This document shows, in pieces, positions 15,998 to 23,888 of a stretch of 38,985 bases of DNA. The notes under the pieces were generated by a model, which worked only from the letters and a program-made list of their open reading frames with translations, made no database searches and had not been told where the DNA came from. The number at the start of each line of letters is the position of its first letter. Positions within the stretch are counted from its first letter, which is position 1. Source of the DNA: CAYPNP01 sp964412195 (lineage in GTDB: Bacteria > Acidobacteriota > JAAYUB01); contig CAYPNP010000032.1 in NCBI GenBank assembly GCA_964412195.1, forward strand, positions 1-38,985, in the 5' to 3' direction. The translations under genes were made by a program, and so were the position numbers.

Positions 15998-16939
15998 ATG
16001 GAGGCAATCCCCCTCTGCCTACTGGAAGAGCACCACGAGGCGTTCCTATTCTGGAACTGGGCCGTGCGGACGGGCCGGATCGCCGGCCGGGGGAACGTCC
16101 TGCTGCACGTCGATGAGCACGCCGACCTGCGGGCGCCCGGGAATATAACGGGATCCATCGAGGCCGGTCTGCCGCTGGCGCGGATTGCCTCGGAGACTTA
16201 CCGCCGCCTCGACATCACCAATTTCATCTGGCCGGCCTTGCGCCAGGGAATCTTCGACCGGGTCTGCTGGCTGCGCTGGTCGCACGATCCCTTGCTGAAG
16301 GCGAGGTTTGTCCCGCTGGAGCAGGCCCCGGCGAAGGACGCATGGGCGGGGTTGGCGGAACTGGCCGGTACAGCGGCTCCCAAAGCAGAGGCGGTGGGAT
16401 TCTGGCTGATCCCGGTGAGGCCCGGGCATGTCTTAACCGAGGGCGGTCCGGTGGTGCTGGACATCGACTCGGATTTCATCCTCTGCGACAACGCCGGCGG
16501 CGGCCGTCTCGAGATTGAAGTCACGCCGGTGGAATATGCGGCGTGGCGGCGCGACAGGTACCACAAGGTGCGGCTCCTCCTGGGCGATCGAGCCCGCCTG
16601 GTCCGGGGAGGCGGGCGTTACTGGCTCCGTTTCGACTCCGTGGCCGGCAAGCCCGTTGGCGCGAAGGCGGCCCGGGCCCAGATCCGGGAGCGGATCGACG
16701 CGCTGGGCAACTTCCTGTCCTCCAACCGGATCCGGCCGCGCCTGATCGGGATTTGCCGCTCGCGCCGGAGCGGTTACACGCCCGCCGCATGGAGCCCGCG
16801 CATCGAGCGGGAGCTGGTGCGCCTGCTCGGCTGCCGGTACGATCTGGAGATCCTCTCGCTGGCCGACCTGAGGCGGGAGGTGCGGCGTTTCGACCGGCGC
16901 CAACCAGGCAACATGGCGGGGAAAAAGCCGATAAAATAA
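15998..16939 (+). CDS. UPF0489-family protein with arginase-type metal ligands
   Basis: The 313-residue protein matches the UPF0489 (C5orf22-like) pattern: LLEEHHEAFLFWNWA at the N-terminus, LLHVDEHADL, VVLDIDSDFIL and ICRSRRSGYTP near the C-terminus. The ligands line up with the arginase fold: His12/His13, Asp39-x-His41-x-Asp43 and Asp155-x-Asp157, which would hold two Mn ions. From memory, peptide arginases of the OspR type, which turn arginine into ornithine within ribosomal peptides, belong to this family; I cannot check that here. A hydrolase acting on arginine side chains in a peptide or protein is therefore a fair hypothesis. It sits between a GNAT gene and an Arg-rich repeat protein. 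Confidence 0.8.
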   Translation: MEAIPLCLLEEHHEAFLFWNWAVRTGRIAGRGNVLLHVDEHADLRAPGNITGSIEAGLPLARIASETYRRLDITNFIWPALRQGIFDRVCWLRWSHDPLLKARFVPLEQAPAKDAWAGLAELAGTAAPKAEAVGFWLIPVRPGHVLTEGGPVVLDIDSDFILCDNAGGGRLEIEVTPVEYAAWRRDRYHKVRLLLGDRARLVRGGGRYWLRFDSVAGKPVGAKAARAQIRERIDALGNFLSSNRIRPRLIGICRSRRSGYTPAAWSPRIERELVRLLGCRYDLEILSLADLRREVRRFDRRQPGNMAGKKPIK

Positions 16940-16972
16940 AAAAGTCTGAAGTACCAGGCGAGGAGGTGGCAG

Positions 16973-17644
16973 ATGGGACGCATCGGGGCTGTGGGCCACG
17001 AGGCCTTCCAGATCTCGGAGGCCTTCGACCGGGGGGATGTCAGACAGGTCGCCGGCGGATTCGACCGGACGTGGGGAGAAGCGGGCCGGGCGGCGGACGA
17101 AATCGGCCGGGCCGTGCGGGCGGGCGATGACATTGGCCGTGCGGTGAGGACGGCCGAGGAGGGGGGGCGCGCCGCCGACGAAGTCGGCCGGTGGGTCCGG
17201 ATGGGCACCGAAGCGCGGCCGGTCTTTGCGGACACCCTGACATCAGCCGTCAGCTCGGTCGGCGCGGGGATCGCGGGACTGTCGGAGGCGGGCATCCATA
17301 GCTTGGCGCGGGCCTTCGAGCCGTTGGGCCTGAATCTGGACAACCTCGCGGCTTCGGTGGGCGGGCGGGCGCCGCTGGGCGCCCAGGCCTCGCTGCCGAA
17401 TCCGGCGGAGAGCCTGGGGCGGTCCGACCTCCCCGGCGCCCGGCGGTTCCAGGAGGTGAGCCAGCACCTGCAGAATCCTGAGTTGGACGTCCACCGCCTC
17501 ATGGGGGAGGCGCGCGAGTCGCTGTCGCAAATGGGCTCGTCCATTTCCGGCCCCCTCGGCGGCCTTCGGGATCTCCTGAGGGAACTGACCCAGGACACGG
17601 AAAGCTTGGGCGAACACTTGCGCGCCGCGAAGCGGCGGGGATGA
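16973..17644 (+). CDS. Unrecognised Arg/Ala/Gly-rich helical repeat protein
   Basis: The family of this 223-residue protein was not recognised. It has no signal peptide or membrane segment. Residues 30-80 hold repeats of the form GRAADEhGRhVRxG (h hydrophobic), giving arginines at regular spacing on what look like amphipathic helices. The middle is Ala/Gly/Ser-rich, and the C-terminus (SQHLQNPELDVHRLMGEARESL onward) is charged and probably helical. GGAGGT stands five bases before the ATG. It follows the UPF0489 gene by 33 bases and precedes the TPR gene by ten, so all are probably one operon. It may be the substrate of the upstream enzymes, or a partner of the TPR protein; both are inference. 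Confidence 0.75.
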   Translation: MGRIGAVGHEAFQISEAFDRGDVRQVAGGFDRTWGEAGRAADEIGRAVRAGDDIGRAVRTAEEGGRAADEVGRWVRMGTEARPVFADTLTSAVSSVGAGIAGLSEAGIHSLARAFEPLGLNLDNLAASVGGRAPLGAQASLPNPAESLGRSDLPGARRFQEVSQHLQNPELDVHRLMGEARESLSQMGSSISGPLGGLRDLLRELTQDTESLGEHLRAAKRRG

Positions 17645-17654
17645 GGAGTGGATC

Positions 17655-18152
17655 ATGGCACAACATGAAATCGAAGCCGAAGGCCCGGCCCGTCCGTCCA
17701 TCGGGACCTCCGGGGAAGCGGCCCTGATCCGCCTGGGACAGACTTACCTGGAGCAGGGCCGGCTGGTGCAGGCGCGGGTGGTCTTCGCTGGAATCACGGA
17801 ACTCTTCGACCGGAATCCCTATGTCCTGGACGCATTGGGCTCCATCAGCCAGCAGGAGGGCAAGCTCGAGGAGGCCCTCGACTGGTACAGCCGGGCGCTG
17901 GAGGCCGATCCAGCCGACGTGCACGCCCTGGCCAACCGGGGGGAAATCCGGCTGGGGCTGGGCCGGCTGGCGGAGGCCGCGGCCGATTTCCAGCGCGCCA
18001 TCGAGCGGGACCCGGGCGGCCGCAACCCCGCCGCCAACCGGTCCCGGCTGCTGGCGGCGCTCAGCCAGGAGGCGTTGGAGTTGGCCCACGAGAAGGGGCG
18101 GGGGGCCGTCCTGGACGCCCAGCGCCGCCTCGAGGAACAGCTGCACCGGTAG
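17655..18152 (+). CDS. Small TPR protein, chaperone-like
   Basis: The 165-residue soluble protein is made of about three TPR units between residues 18 and 125 (ALIRLGQTYLEQGRLVQARVVF, YVLDALGSISQQEGKLEEALDWYSRALEADP, ALANRGEIRLGLGRLAEAAADFQRAIERDP, each shown as a recognisable unit) plus a helical tail. Length and three-TPR layout recall class II type III secretion chaperones (SycD/LcrH), which hold translocators. However, TPR proteins of this size are common and no secretion genes are in the window. GAGGAG precedes the ATG by six bases. The ten-base gap to the repeat-protein gene suggests co-translation and a possible complex with it. Confidence 0.8.
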   Translation: MAQHEIEAEGPARPSIGTSGEAALIRLGQTYLEQGRLVQARVVFAGITELFDRNPYVLDALGSISQQEGKLEEALDWYSRALEADPADVHALANRGEIRLGLGRLAEAAADFQRAIERDPGGRNPAANRSRLLAALSQEALELAHEKGRGAVLDAQRRLEEQLHR

Positions 18153-18531
18153 GTTCCGGCACGAGGGTCCCGCATCCGATTGACAGTTTGCCGCGGGGCG
18201 GCGTAGTCCTGAACGTCCCGGACAGTGTGGCGTTCATTCAGCCGACCCATTGCCTGTCTCCATCCTTAACAAGCAATCCGCAAAGTACGAAATCCTTGAT
18301 TTGGTACGATATTTCGCACACCCCTTCGATCAGGCAGACTCCCAGGGTAAACAGATCACGCCTCTTTGTATAAGATTTTATGGGAGTTGCAGGCTGGCTG
18401 AAAAGCGAATACTCGAGTGGCACAACTCATGCACAGGGATCACCAGATAATCTCGTCCTGTCGGATTTAGCGGGTCTTTCTGGATGTCCGGAGAAGGAAT
18501 GAACCAAACGCAGCACAAAGGAGATAGTGTC
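18153..18531. other. AT-richer intergenic stretch with a possible kinase-like relic
   Basis: No gene with support was found over these 379 bases. From about 18230 to 18480 the base composition is clearly less GC-rich than the neighbours. On the minus strand, a 61-residue frame (complement of 18238-18423) has YTKRRDLFTLGVCLIEGV, which faintly resembles protein kinase subdomain IX (SDLFSLGVCLYE). It has no ribosome site and no flanking kinase sequence. Two short plus-strand frames over the same bases look random. Confidence 0.35.
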
Positions 18532-20157
18532 ATGGGAAAGTCATTCTATGAAATTGGCATCGCCGGGAAATCGTGTGACGGTTGCAGCTCGACAGCCTGT
18601 GCCATGTGCCCGCCCAACCCGCCCGAGACCGGGGGGTCGCCCAAGCTTGACCGGCGACAATTCGGGCGCACCGTCGTGGCGGGATCCATGGGTGCGCTTC
18701 TCATGGGCCGCGCATTGGCTCAGCAGCCGACGGAGGCCAAAGGCGGGCAGGCGCCCGGCCTCGACTCCAACCTCAACGTCGTCAAGCAGGAGAAGGGCCC
18801 GATCATGACCGTGCTGGAGGAGTTCTACAAGATGGGCCCCGGACCCTCGAGCTCCCACACCATGGGCCCGATGCGGATCACTTACGACTTCTTCCAGCGG
18901 ATCTCCAAGCTCCCGCCCGACCAGCTGAAAAAGGCCACGGCGCTCAAAGTCCACCTCTACGGCAGCCTCAGCGCCACGGGCAAGGGCCATGGCACCGACC
19001 GGGCCTCGCTTGCCGGACTGCTCGGCAAGGCGCCGGCCACCTGCCCGCCCCAGTTCCTCGACGAACTAGCCGCCAACCCCGACAAGGCCTACCCCGTCAC
19101 CATCGGGCCGGCCAACCTAAACCTGACCCTGAAGGACATCATCTTCGACGCCACCAAGGGCGAGTTCCACCATCCGAACACCATGACCGCGGTGCTGCTG
19201 GCCGGCAACGAACCGCTCTTCGAACTGGAATACTATTCGGTCGGCGGCGGATTTATTGAGTGGAAGGGCTACAAGCCGCCGGACAAGGGACAGCCCAAGT
19301 ATCCTTACGCCCACGCCAGGGACCTGAAGAAGTACAACATTGACGACAAGATCCCGCTGGGAAAGATCCTGCTCGAAAATGAATTGGCCATCTCCGGAAA
19401 GAGCGAAAAAGAGGTTTGGGAGTTCCTCGACCAGGTGGCCGAAGTCATGCTCCGCGGCGTCGACACCGGGCTGAAGGTGGAGAGCGTCCTTCCCGGCCCC
19501 ATCAAGCTGCACAGCAAGGCGGCCGAGATGATGCGGAGCCTGCAAAACACCAACAAAGGCGCGGCCGGACAGGCCATCACCAGGGTGTCGGCCTACGGCT
19601 TCGCCATGGGTGAGGAGAACGCCCGCGGCCACATCATCGTGACCGCCCCGACCGCCGGCTCGGCGGGCATCATCCCGGCGGTGCTCAAGTCCCTGTACGA
19701 CCTGAAGATCCCGGTGCAGAACATCCGCGAGGGCTTCCTGGCCGCCGCGGCGATCGGGTACCTCTGCAAGCACAACGCCACCCTGTCCGGCGCTGAGGGC
19801 GGGTGCCAGGCGGAAGTTGGGGTTGGGTCCTCGATGGGCGCTGCCATGATCGCCCAGGCCTTGGGCGCGGAGCCGAAGGTGGTGGGCAACGCGGCCGAAT
19901 CCGCGCTCGAGGCCCACTTGGGCATGACCTGCGACCCGGTCGCCGGCTACGTGCAGGTGCCCTGCATCGAGCGGTGCGCGTACGGCGCTGTCAAGGCCTG
20001 GACTGCCTACTGCATCGCCAGTGAGGAAAACCCGCAGGTGCGTCGAGTGGACCTCGACACCACCATCGCCGCCATGGCCCTCACCGCCAAGGAGATGAAT
20101 TCGAAGTACAAGGAGACCTCCGAGGGCGGTCTGGCGGTTTCCGTGGTGCTCTGCTAG
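18532..20157 (+). CDS. sdaA: Fe-S L-serine dehydratase (ammonia-lyase) with a Tat-like signal and an extra cysteine cluster
   Basis: The 541-residue single-chain enzyme has the beta domain with GPSSSHTMGPM and the alpha domain with TAPTAGSAGIIP. The 4Fe-4S cysteines are in AEGGCQAEVGVG, GMTCDPVAGYVQVPCIER, and a C-terminal Cys as the last residue, like the tail ligand of the Legionella enzyme. It should convert L-serine to pyruvate and ammonia. Unusually, a 40-residue leader holds Cys15-x2-Cys18-x4-Cys23-x2-Cys26, followed by DRRQFGRTVVAGSMGALLMGRALAQQ, a twin-arginine-like signal (Arg41-Arg42). SdaA enzymes are normally cytosolic. The ATG at 18532 has AAAGGAG eight bases upstream; earlier ATGs at 18484 and 18499 are less well placed. 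The MFS gene follows. Confidence 0.9.
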   Translation: MGKSFYEIGIAGKSCDGCSSTACAMCPPNPPETGGSPKLDRRQFGRTVVAGSMGALLMGRALAQQPTEAKGGQAPGLDSNLNVVKQEKGPIMTVLEEFYKMGPGPSSSHTMGPMRITYDFFQRISKLPPDQLKKATALKVHLYGSLSATGKGHGTDRASLAGLLGKAPATCPPQFLDELAANPDKAYPVTIGPANLNLTLKDIIFDATKGEFHHPNTMTAVLLAGNEPLFELEYYSVGGGFIEWKGYKPPDKGQPKYPYAHARDLKKYNIDDKIPLGKILLENELAISGKSEKEVWEFLDQVAEVMLRGVDTGLKVESVLPGPIKLHSKAAEMMRSLQNTNKGAAGQAITRVSAYGFAMGEENARGHIIVTAPTAGSAGIIPAVLKSLYDLKIPVQNIREGFLAAAAIGYLCKHNATLSGAEGGCQAEVGVGSSMGAAMIAQALGAEPKVVGNAAESALEAHLGMTCDPVAGYVQVPCIERCAYGAVKAWTAYCIASEENPQVRRVDLDTTIAAMALTAKEMNSKYKETSEGGLAVSVVLC

Positions 20158-20187
20158 GCCGTGGGCGGCATACCGGGAAGCGATAGA

Positions 20188-21426
20188 ATGAGCAAGAACG
20201 CGAAGATGGCCACCGTCGCCTGGTTGCTGGCGGCCGTCTATTACTTTTATCAGTACACGCTCCGCTCGGCCCCGGCGGTGATGATGCCCCAATTGTCAGA
20301 GGCGTTCGGGCTGAGCGCCCTGGGCGTGGCTTCCCTGGTGGGCCTGTTCTACTACGGCTATTCGCCGTTCAGCCTGGTCGCTGGCGCCGCGATGGACCGC
20401 TTTGGGGCGAGACGGATCATTCCGATCGGCGCCGCGGCGGTCGGCTTCGGCGCCCTGCTCTTCGGCTTGGGCAGCCCTGATGCCGCGAGCGTCGGCCGGT
20501 TTCTCCAAGGGGCCGGCGGCGTGTTCGCCCTGGTGGGCGCGGTGTACATCGCCACCACCCACTTTCCGGCCTCCCGGGCCGCCACGCTGATCGGCGCCAC
20601 CCAGATGTTCGGGATGTCCGGCGGTTCGGCGGGGCAGTTCGTCGTGGGTCCGCTGATCAGCCGCGGCCTGGGCTGGAATCGCTTCTGGATCGCGATGGGG
20701 CTGGCCGGCCTGGCGATCAGCGCCGTGCTCTTCTTCCTCCTCCCCAAGGAGGAGGTGGTGGACCGGCCCCGCCTGGGCCTCAAGGGCGTGGTCCGCGCCT
20801 TCGGCACGGTGTTCCGGAATCCCCAGTCGATCCTTTGCGGCGTGATCGCCGGCCTGCTGTTCATCCCGACCACGATCTTCGACATGGTCTGGGGCGTGCG
20901 CTACCTGCAGGAGGCGCACGGCTTCGACTACGCCGCCGCGGTGGTCCGCTCCTCGCTGGTCCCGCTGGGGTGGATCATCGGTTGCCCCCTGCTGGGCTTC
21001 CTCTCGGACCGGCTGGGCCGGCGGAAGCCCGTGATCATCGGGGGGGGCGTGGTGCTCCTGGCGTGCGTGGCCTGGGTTCTCTACGGGAAGACCGGCGTGC
21101 TCCCTCCGTACATGGTCGGCATCGTGATGGGGATCGCGTCCGGCGCGGCCATGCTGCCCTACACGGTAATCAAGGAGGCGAATCCTCCCCAATTCAGCGG
21201 CACCGCCACCGGCGTCGTCAATTTCCTGAATTTCACCTTCAGCGCACTGCTGGGGCCGGTGTTTGCGGGGATCCTGGAGCGCGTCTCCGGAGGCGCCGGC
21301 CAGTTGGAATTGGGGCACTTCCAGAGCGCCTTTGTGCCCCTGCTCTATGGTGTCGGTCTGGCGATCCTTCTGACCGTTTTCCTGAAAGAGACCGGGCCGG
21401 CGGCCCGCAGGCCTTCAGCTGCCTGA
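20188..21426 (+). CDS. Major facilitator superfamily transporter linked to the serine dehydratase
   Basis: The 412-residue protein has about twelve membrane segments. A motif-A-like loop, AGAAMDRFGARRIIP, lies after TM2, with its repeat FLSDRLGRRKPVI in the second half. QYTLRSAPAVMMPQL at the N-terminus resembles MFS carriers of organic anions and sugar phosphates rather than drug pumps. It begins 30 bases after the serine dehydratase stop, on the same strand, so uptake or export of serine, pyruvate or a related acid is possible, but no specificity can be read. ATG at 20188 is chosen; a GTG at 20161 in the same frame is possible, and neither has a strong ribosome site. Confidence 0.85.
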   Translation: MSKNAKMATVAWLLAAVYYFYQYTLRSAPAVMMPQLSEAFGLSALGVASLVGLFYYGYSPFSLVAGAAMDRFGARRIIPIGAAAVGFGALLFGLGSPDAASVGRFLQGAGGVFALVGAVYIATTHFPASRAATLIGATQMFGMSGGSAGQFVVGPLISRGLGWNRFWIAMGLAGLAISAVLFFLLPKEEVVDRPRLGLKGVVRAFGTVFRNPQSILCGVIAGLLFIPTTIFDMVWGVRYLQEAHGFDYAAAVVRSSLVPLGWIIGCPLLGFLSDRLGRRKPVIIGGGVVLLACVAWVLYGKTGVLPPYMVGIVMGIASGAAMLPYTVIKEANPPQFSGTATGVVNFLNFTFSALLGPVFAGILERVSGGAGQLELGHFQSAFVPLLYGVGLAILLTVFLKETGPAARRPSAA

Positions 21427-21454
21427 GATCGGCCGGTCGCGCTCGGGCGGGAGA

Positions 21455-21784
21455 TCAGCCCTGGGGACCGGTGATGAAGGTGAAGGGTTCTTCCGTGGGC
21501 TCGAAGTCGGAGAAGTTCTCGATGTCCGGGAACGCGCTGATGTGGGCGATCTTCTGGTAGGGGATGAACACCTGGGTCTTGGCCAGTTCCACCAGGCCGG
21601 TTTTCTTGTTGGTCAGCGGGAACTGGTCGTGCTCGAAGAAGACCCCCTTGTCGTCGACGCCGGTGAGCTTCACGAAGATCAGCCGGGTGGGTCCGGGCGG
21701 CTCGAATCCGGCCACCACCAGGCTCTCGGTGAAGCCGATATAGACGAATGATCCGACCAGTTTTTTCAGGTGCAAGCCTTCCAT
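21455..21784 (-). CDS. Conserved-looking hypothetical protein, function unknown
   Basis: The 109-residue protein is not recognised. It is beta-rich and soluble in appearance (SFVYIGFTESLVVAGFEP, TRLIFVKLTGVDDKGVFFEHD, VFIPYQKIAHISAFPDIENF), with no signal peptide. Pattern and size resemble small beta-barrel proteins that bind RNA or cyclic nucleotides, but no signature residues are seen. GGGAGG lies seven bases before the ATG at 21784, which supports it as a real gene. It is convergent with the MFS gene, with a 28-base gap. Confidence 0.65.
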   Translation of the reverse strand: MEGLHLKKLVGSFVYIGFTESLVVAGFEPPGPTRLIFVKLTGVDDKGVFFEHDQFPLTNKKTGLVELAKTQVFIPYQKIAHISAFPDIENFSDFEPTEEPFTFITGPQG

Positions 21785-21865
21785 GGAGCGCCTCCCGCGG
21801 AGTGGTATGGGACTATTTTAATCCAGCCGGCGGGCCGGGCCAAGGGATATTCCGGGGGGGGCGCC

Positions 21866-21909
21866 GGTGACGGGTGACCGGTGACGGGTGATGGGTGACC
21901 GGTGACGGG
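21866..21909. repeat. GGTGACGG/GGTGACCG short tandem array
   Basis: Imperfect 7-8 base units (GGTGACGGGTGACC type) are repeated about six times. The same unit, or its complement, recurs near 27.65, 35.15 and 37.0 kb. Confidence 0.8.
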
Positions 21910-21942
21910 ATAGCAGATATTGCTTTCAGTCAAACCGTCATC

Positions 21943-22021
21943 TCAAATTTCAAATTAGAGAATTTCAAATCCGCAATCCGCAATCCGGAATCCGCAATCT
22001 GCAATCCGCAATTCGCAATCG
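21943..22021. repeat. AATCCGC / TTTCAAA short tandem array against the YitT stop
   Basis: AATTTCAAAT units give way to about seven units of AATCCGC or close variants. The last unit ends one base before the stop codon of the minus-strand YitT gene. Confidence 0.8.
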
Positions 22022-22915
22022 TCAGGTTCCCATCCGCCGGAAGCCCTCGCCCAGGATTTCGTACACGTCGCTCACCATGACGAAGGCATGGGGGTCGTGC
22101 TCCCGCACGATGGCCTTGAGCCGGGGCAGTTCCCGCGGCCGGATCACCACCAGGACCAGCGGCCGGTCCTCGCCCGTGAACGCCCCCGTGCCGGACAGGA
22201 TGGTGGCTCCCCGGCCCATGTTCAGGATGGCGTCGGTGATCTCGCGGTACCGGTCGCTGACGATGAGGAACTGCTTCCCCTGGTTCATGCCCTGGATCAG
22301 GAAGTCGATGGTCTTGGAGCTGACGAAGATGGCGATGATGGCGAACATGGCCATCTCGGCGCCGAAGGCGAAGCCGGCGCCCAGGGTGACCACGGCGTCG
22401 ATGAGCATCAGGCTGCGGCCGAGGGGGATCTCGGTGTAGCGGTTCAGGATCCGCGCCAGGATGTCGGTGCCGCCGGTGGAGGAATTCTTGACGAACACCA
22501 GGGCCATGCCGGCTCCGGCGATGATGTCGCCGAAGACCGTGGCCAGGAGCAGGTTGCGGGTCAGCCCCTCGGTGACCAGGCGGGGGTCCAGGCCTACGGC
22601 GGGGAGCAGGACGACCAGGCCGTCCACCATGAACGACAGCATCACCGTGGCCACCACCGAGCGCAGGCCGAACTCGCGCCCCAGCACGCGGAAGGCGATC
22701 AGGAAGAGCACCGCGTTGAAGGCGAGCATGGTCAGGCCGACCGGCAGCCCGAAGAGGTAGTACAGGATGGTGGACACGCCGCTGATCCCGCCGGCGGTGA
22801 TCTTGTTGGGGATCAGGAACAGGTCCAGCCCCACCGCCACCAGCAGGCAGCCGAAGGCAATCATCAGATAGTCCCTCGCCACGCGGAGGGCGCCGGAAAC
22901 GTTTCCCTTGACCAT
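22022..22915 (-). CDS. YitT-family membrane protein (DUF161 plus DUF2179)
   Basis: The 297-residue protein has five to six membrane segments (about 12-190) with the family motif LFLIPNKITAGGISGVSTILYYLFG near residue 32-56. The second signature NSSTGGTDILARILNRY follows at about 144-160. A cytosolic DUF2179 domain closes it (about 205-290: MNQGKQFLIVSDRYREITDAI, GATILSGTGAFTG, VLVVIRPRELPRLKAIV). Such proteins are widespread and of uncertain function, with transport suggested. The minus-strand ATG is at 22915 with GGAGCG before it. It stands alone, divergent from the DUF72 gene. Confidence 0.93.
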   Translation of the reverse strand: MVKGNVSGALRVARDYLMIAFGCLLVAVGLDLFLIPNKITAGGISGVSTILYYLFGLPVGLTMLAFNAVLFLIAFRVLGREFGLRSVVATVMLSFMVDGLVVLLPAVGLDPRLVTEGLTRNLLLATVFGDIIAGAGMALVFVKNSSTGGTDILARILNRYTEIPLGRSLMLIDAVVTLGAGFAFGAEMAMFAIIAIFVSSKTIDFLIQGMNQGKQFLIVSDRYREITDAILNMGRGATILSGTGAFTGEDRPLVLVVIRPRELPRLKAIVREHDPHAFVMVSDVYEILGEGFRRMGT

Positions 22916-22997
22916 GGTCCGCTCCTTGGGCCGGAATCGGGGGGATTATACCACTCCCGGAGCCGGAGGCCAGCCGCCGGCCGCCCGGTACCGGCCG

Positions 22998-23006
22998 TGG
23001 TACAAT
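22998..23006 (+). promoter_or_regulatory. Extended -10 box close to the DUF72 start
   Basis: TGGTACAAT, with TACAAT at 23001-23006, ends only six bases before the ATG at 23013. Transcription from it would begin at or next to the start codon, giving a leaderless message. The same TGG plus -10 form lies before the MFS gene at 12020. Confidence 0.5.
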
Positions 23007-23012
23007 CAGGCC

Positions 23013-23846
23013 ATGAACCTGCGCTTCTTCATCGGCCCCGCGGGGTGGAGCTACGACGACTGGACGGGGATCGTCTACCCGCCGGAGGTCGTGCGGCGGC
23101 GCGGCCAGCTCGCCTTCCTGGCGCAGTCGTTCAACTTGGTGGAGATCAACAACTCCTTTTACCGCGTCCCCGAGCCGCGCTCGGCCTCCCGCTGGGCCGG
23201 AGTGGTGGCCGGCCGGCTGGGATTCCGTTTCACCGTCAAGCTGTTCCAGGGATTCACCCACGGGCGCGAGTTGGACGCGGGCCTGGTGGCAGCCTTTCGG
23301 GAGGCGCTGACCCCCCTCGTGGAGGCGGGCGTGCTGGGCTGCGTCCTGGCCCAATTCCCCTGGTCGTACCGCTGCGGGCGGGAGGAGAAGGTCCACCTCC
23401 GCCGGGTGCTGGACGCCTTCGCCGACTACCCGCTCGCGGTGGAGGTGCGCCACGGCAGCTGGGACATCCCGGAATTTTTCGCCTGGCTCCGCGAGCGGGG
23501 CGTGGCCTTTTGCAACATCGACCAGCCGGTCATCGGCGACTCGCTGGGGTTGACCACCCACGTGACGGCGCCGCGGGCCTACCTGCGCCTGCACGGGCGC
23601 AACCGGGCGGCCTGGTTCGCCGCCGCCGCCGACGCCGCCCAGCGCTACAACTACCTGTACGAAGAGACGGAGATCGCCACGCTGGCCGCCGCGGCGGAGT
23701 CCCTGGCGGCGGAAGCCGGGGACGTGTACGTCGTGACCAACAACCACTACCGGGGGAAGGCGGTCTACAACGCCCTGCAGCTGTCCCGCCGGCTCATTCC
23801 CGGCTTCGAGGCACCGCTCCGGCTGACTGAAGAGGCTGTCCGGTAA
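23013..23846 (+). CDS. DUF72 (YecE-like) family protein
   Basis: The 277-residue protein has the family signature GPAGWSYDDWTGIVYPP near the start, then LVEINNSFYRVP, FRFTVKLFQGFTH, VLAQFPWSY, LAVEVRHGSW and YLRLHGRN with VTNNHYRGKAVYNAL near the end. The fold is a TIM barrel. The biochemical function is unknown, although its distribution and active-site-like residues suggest a hydrolase or nucleic-acid role. The ATG at 23013 is supported by family length and by a promoter directly upstream. The next gene is 42 bases away and may be co-transcribed. Confidence 0.92.
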   Translation: MNLRFFIGPAGWSYDDWTGIVYPPEVVRRRGQLAFLAQSFNLVEINNSFYRVPEPRSASRWAGVVAGRLGFRFTVKLFQGFTHGRELDAGLVAAFREALTPLVEAGVLGCVLAQFPWSYRCGREEKVHLRRVLDAFADYPLAVEVRHGSWDIPEFFAWLRERGVAFCNIDQPVIGDSLGLTTHVTAPRAYLRLHGRNRAAWFAAAADAAQRYNYLYEETEIATLAAAAESLAAEAGDVYVVTNNHYRGKAVYNALQLSRRLIPGFEAPLRLTEEAVR

Positions 23847-23888
23847 ACCTTTGGAGGCGAAGGCGCATCCAAGCGGATGGAGACACTT

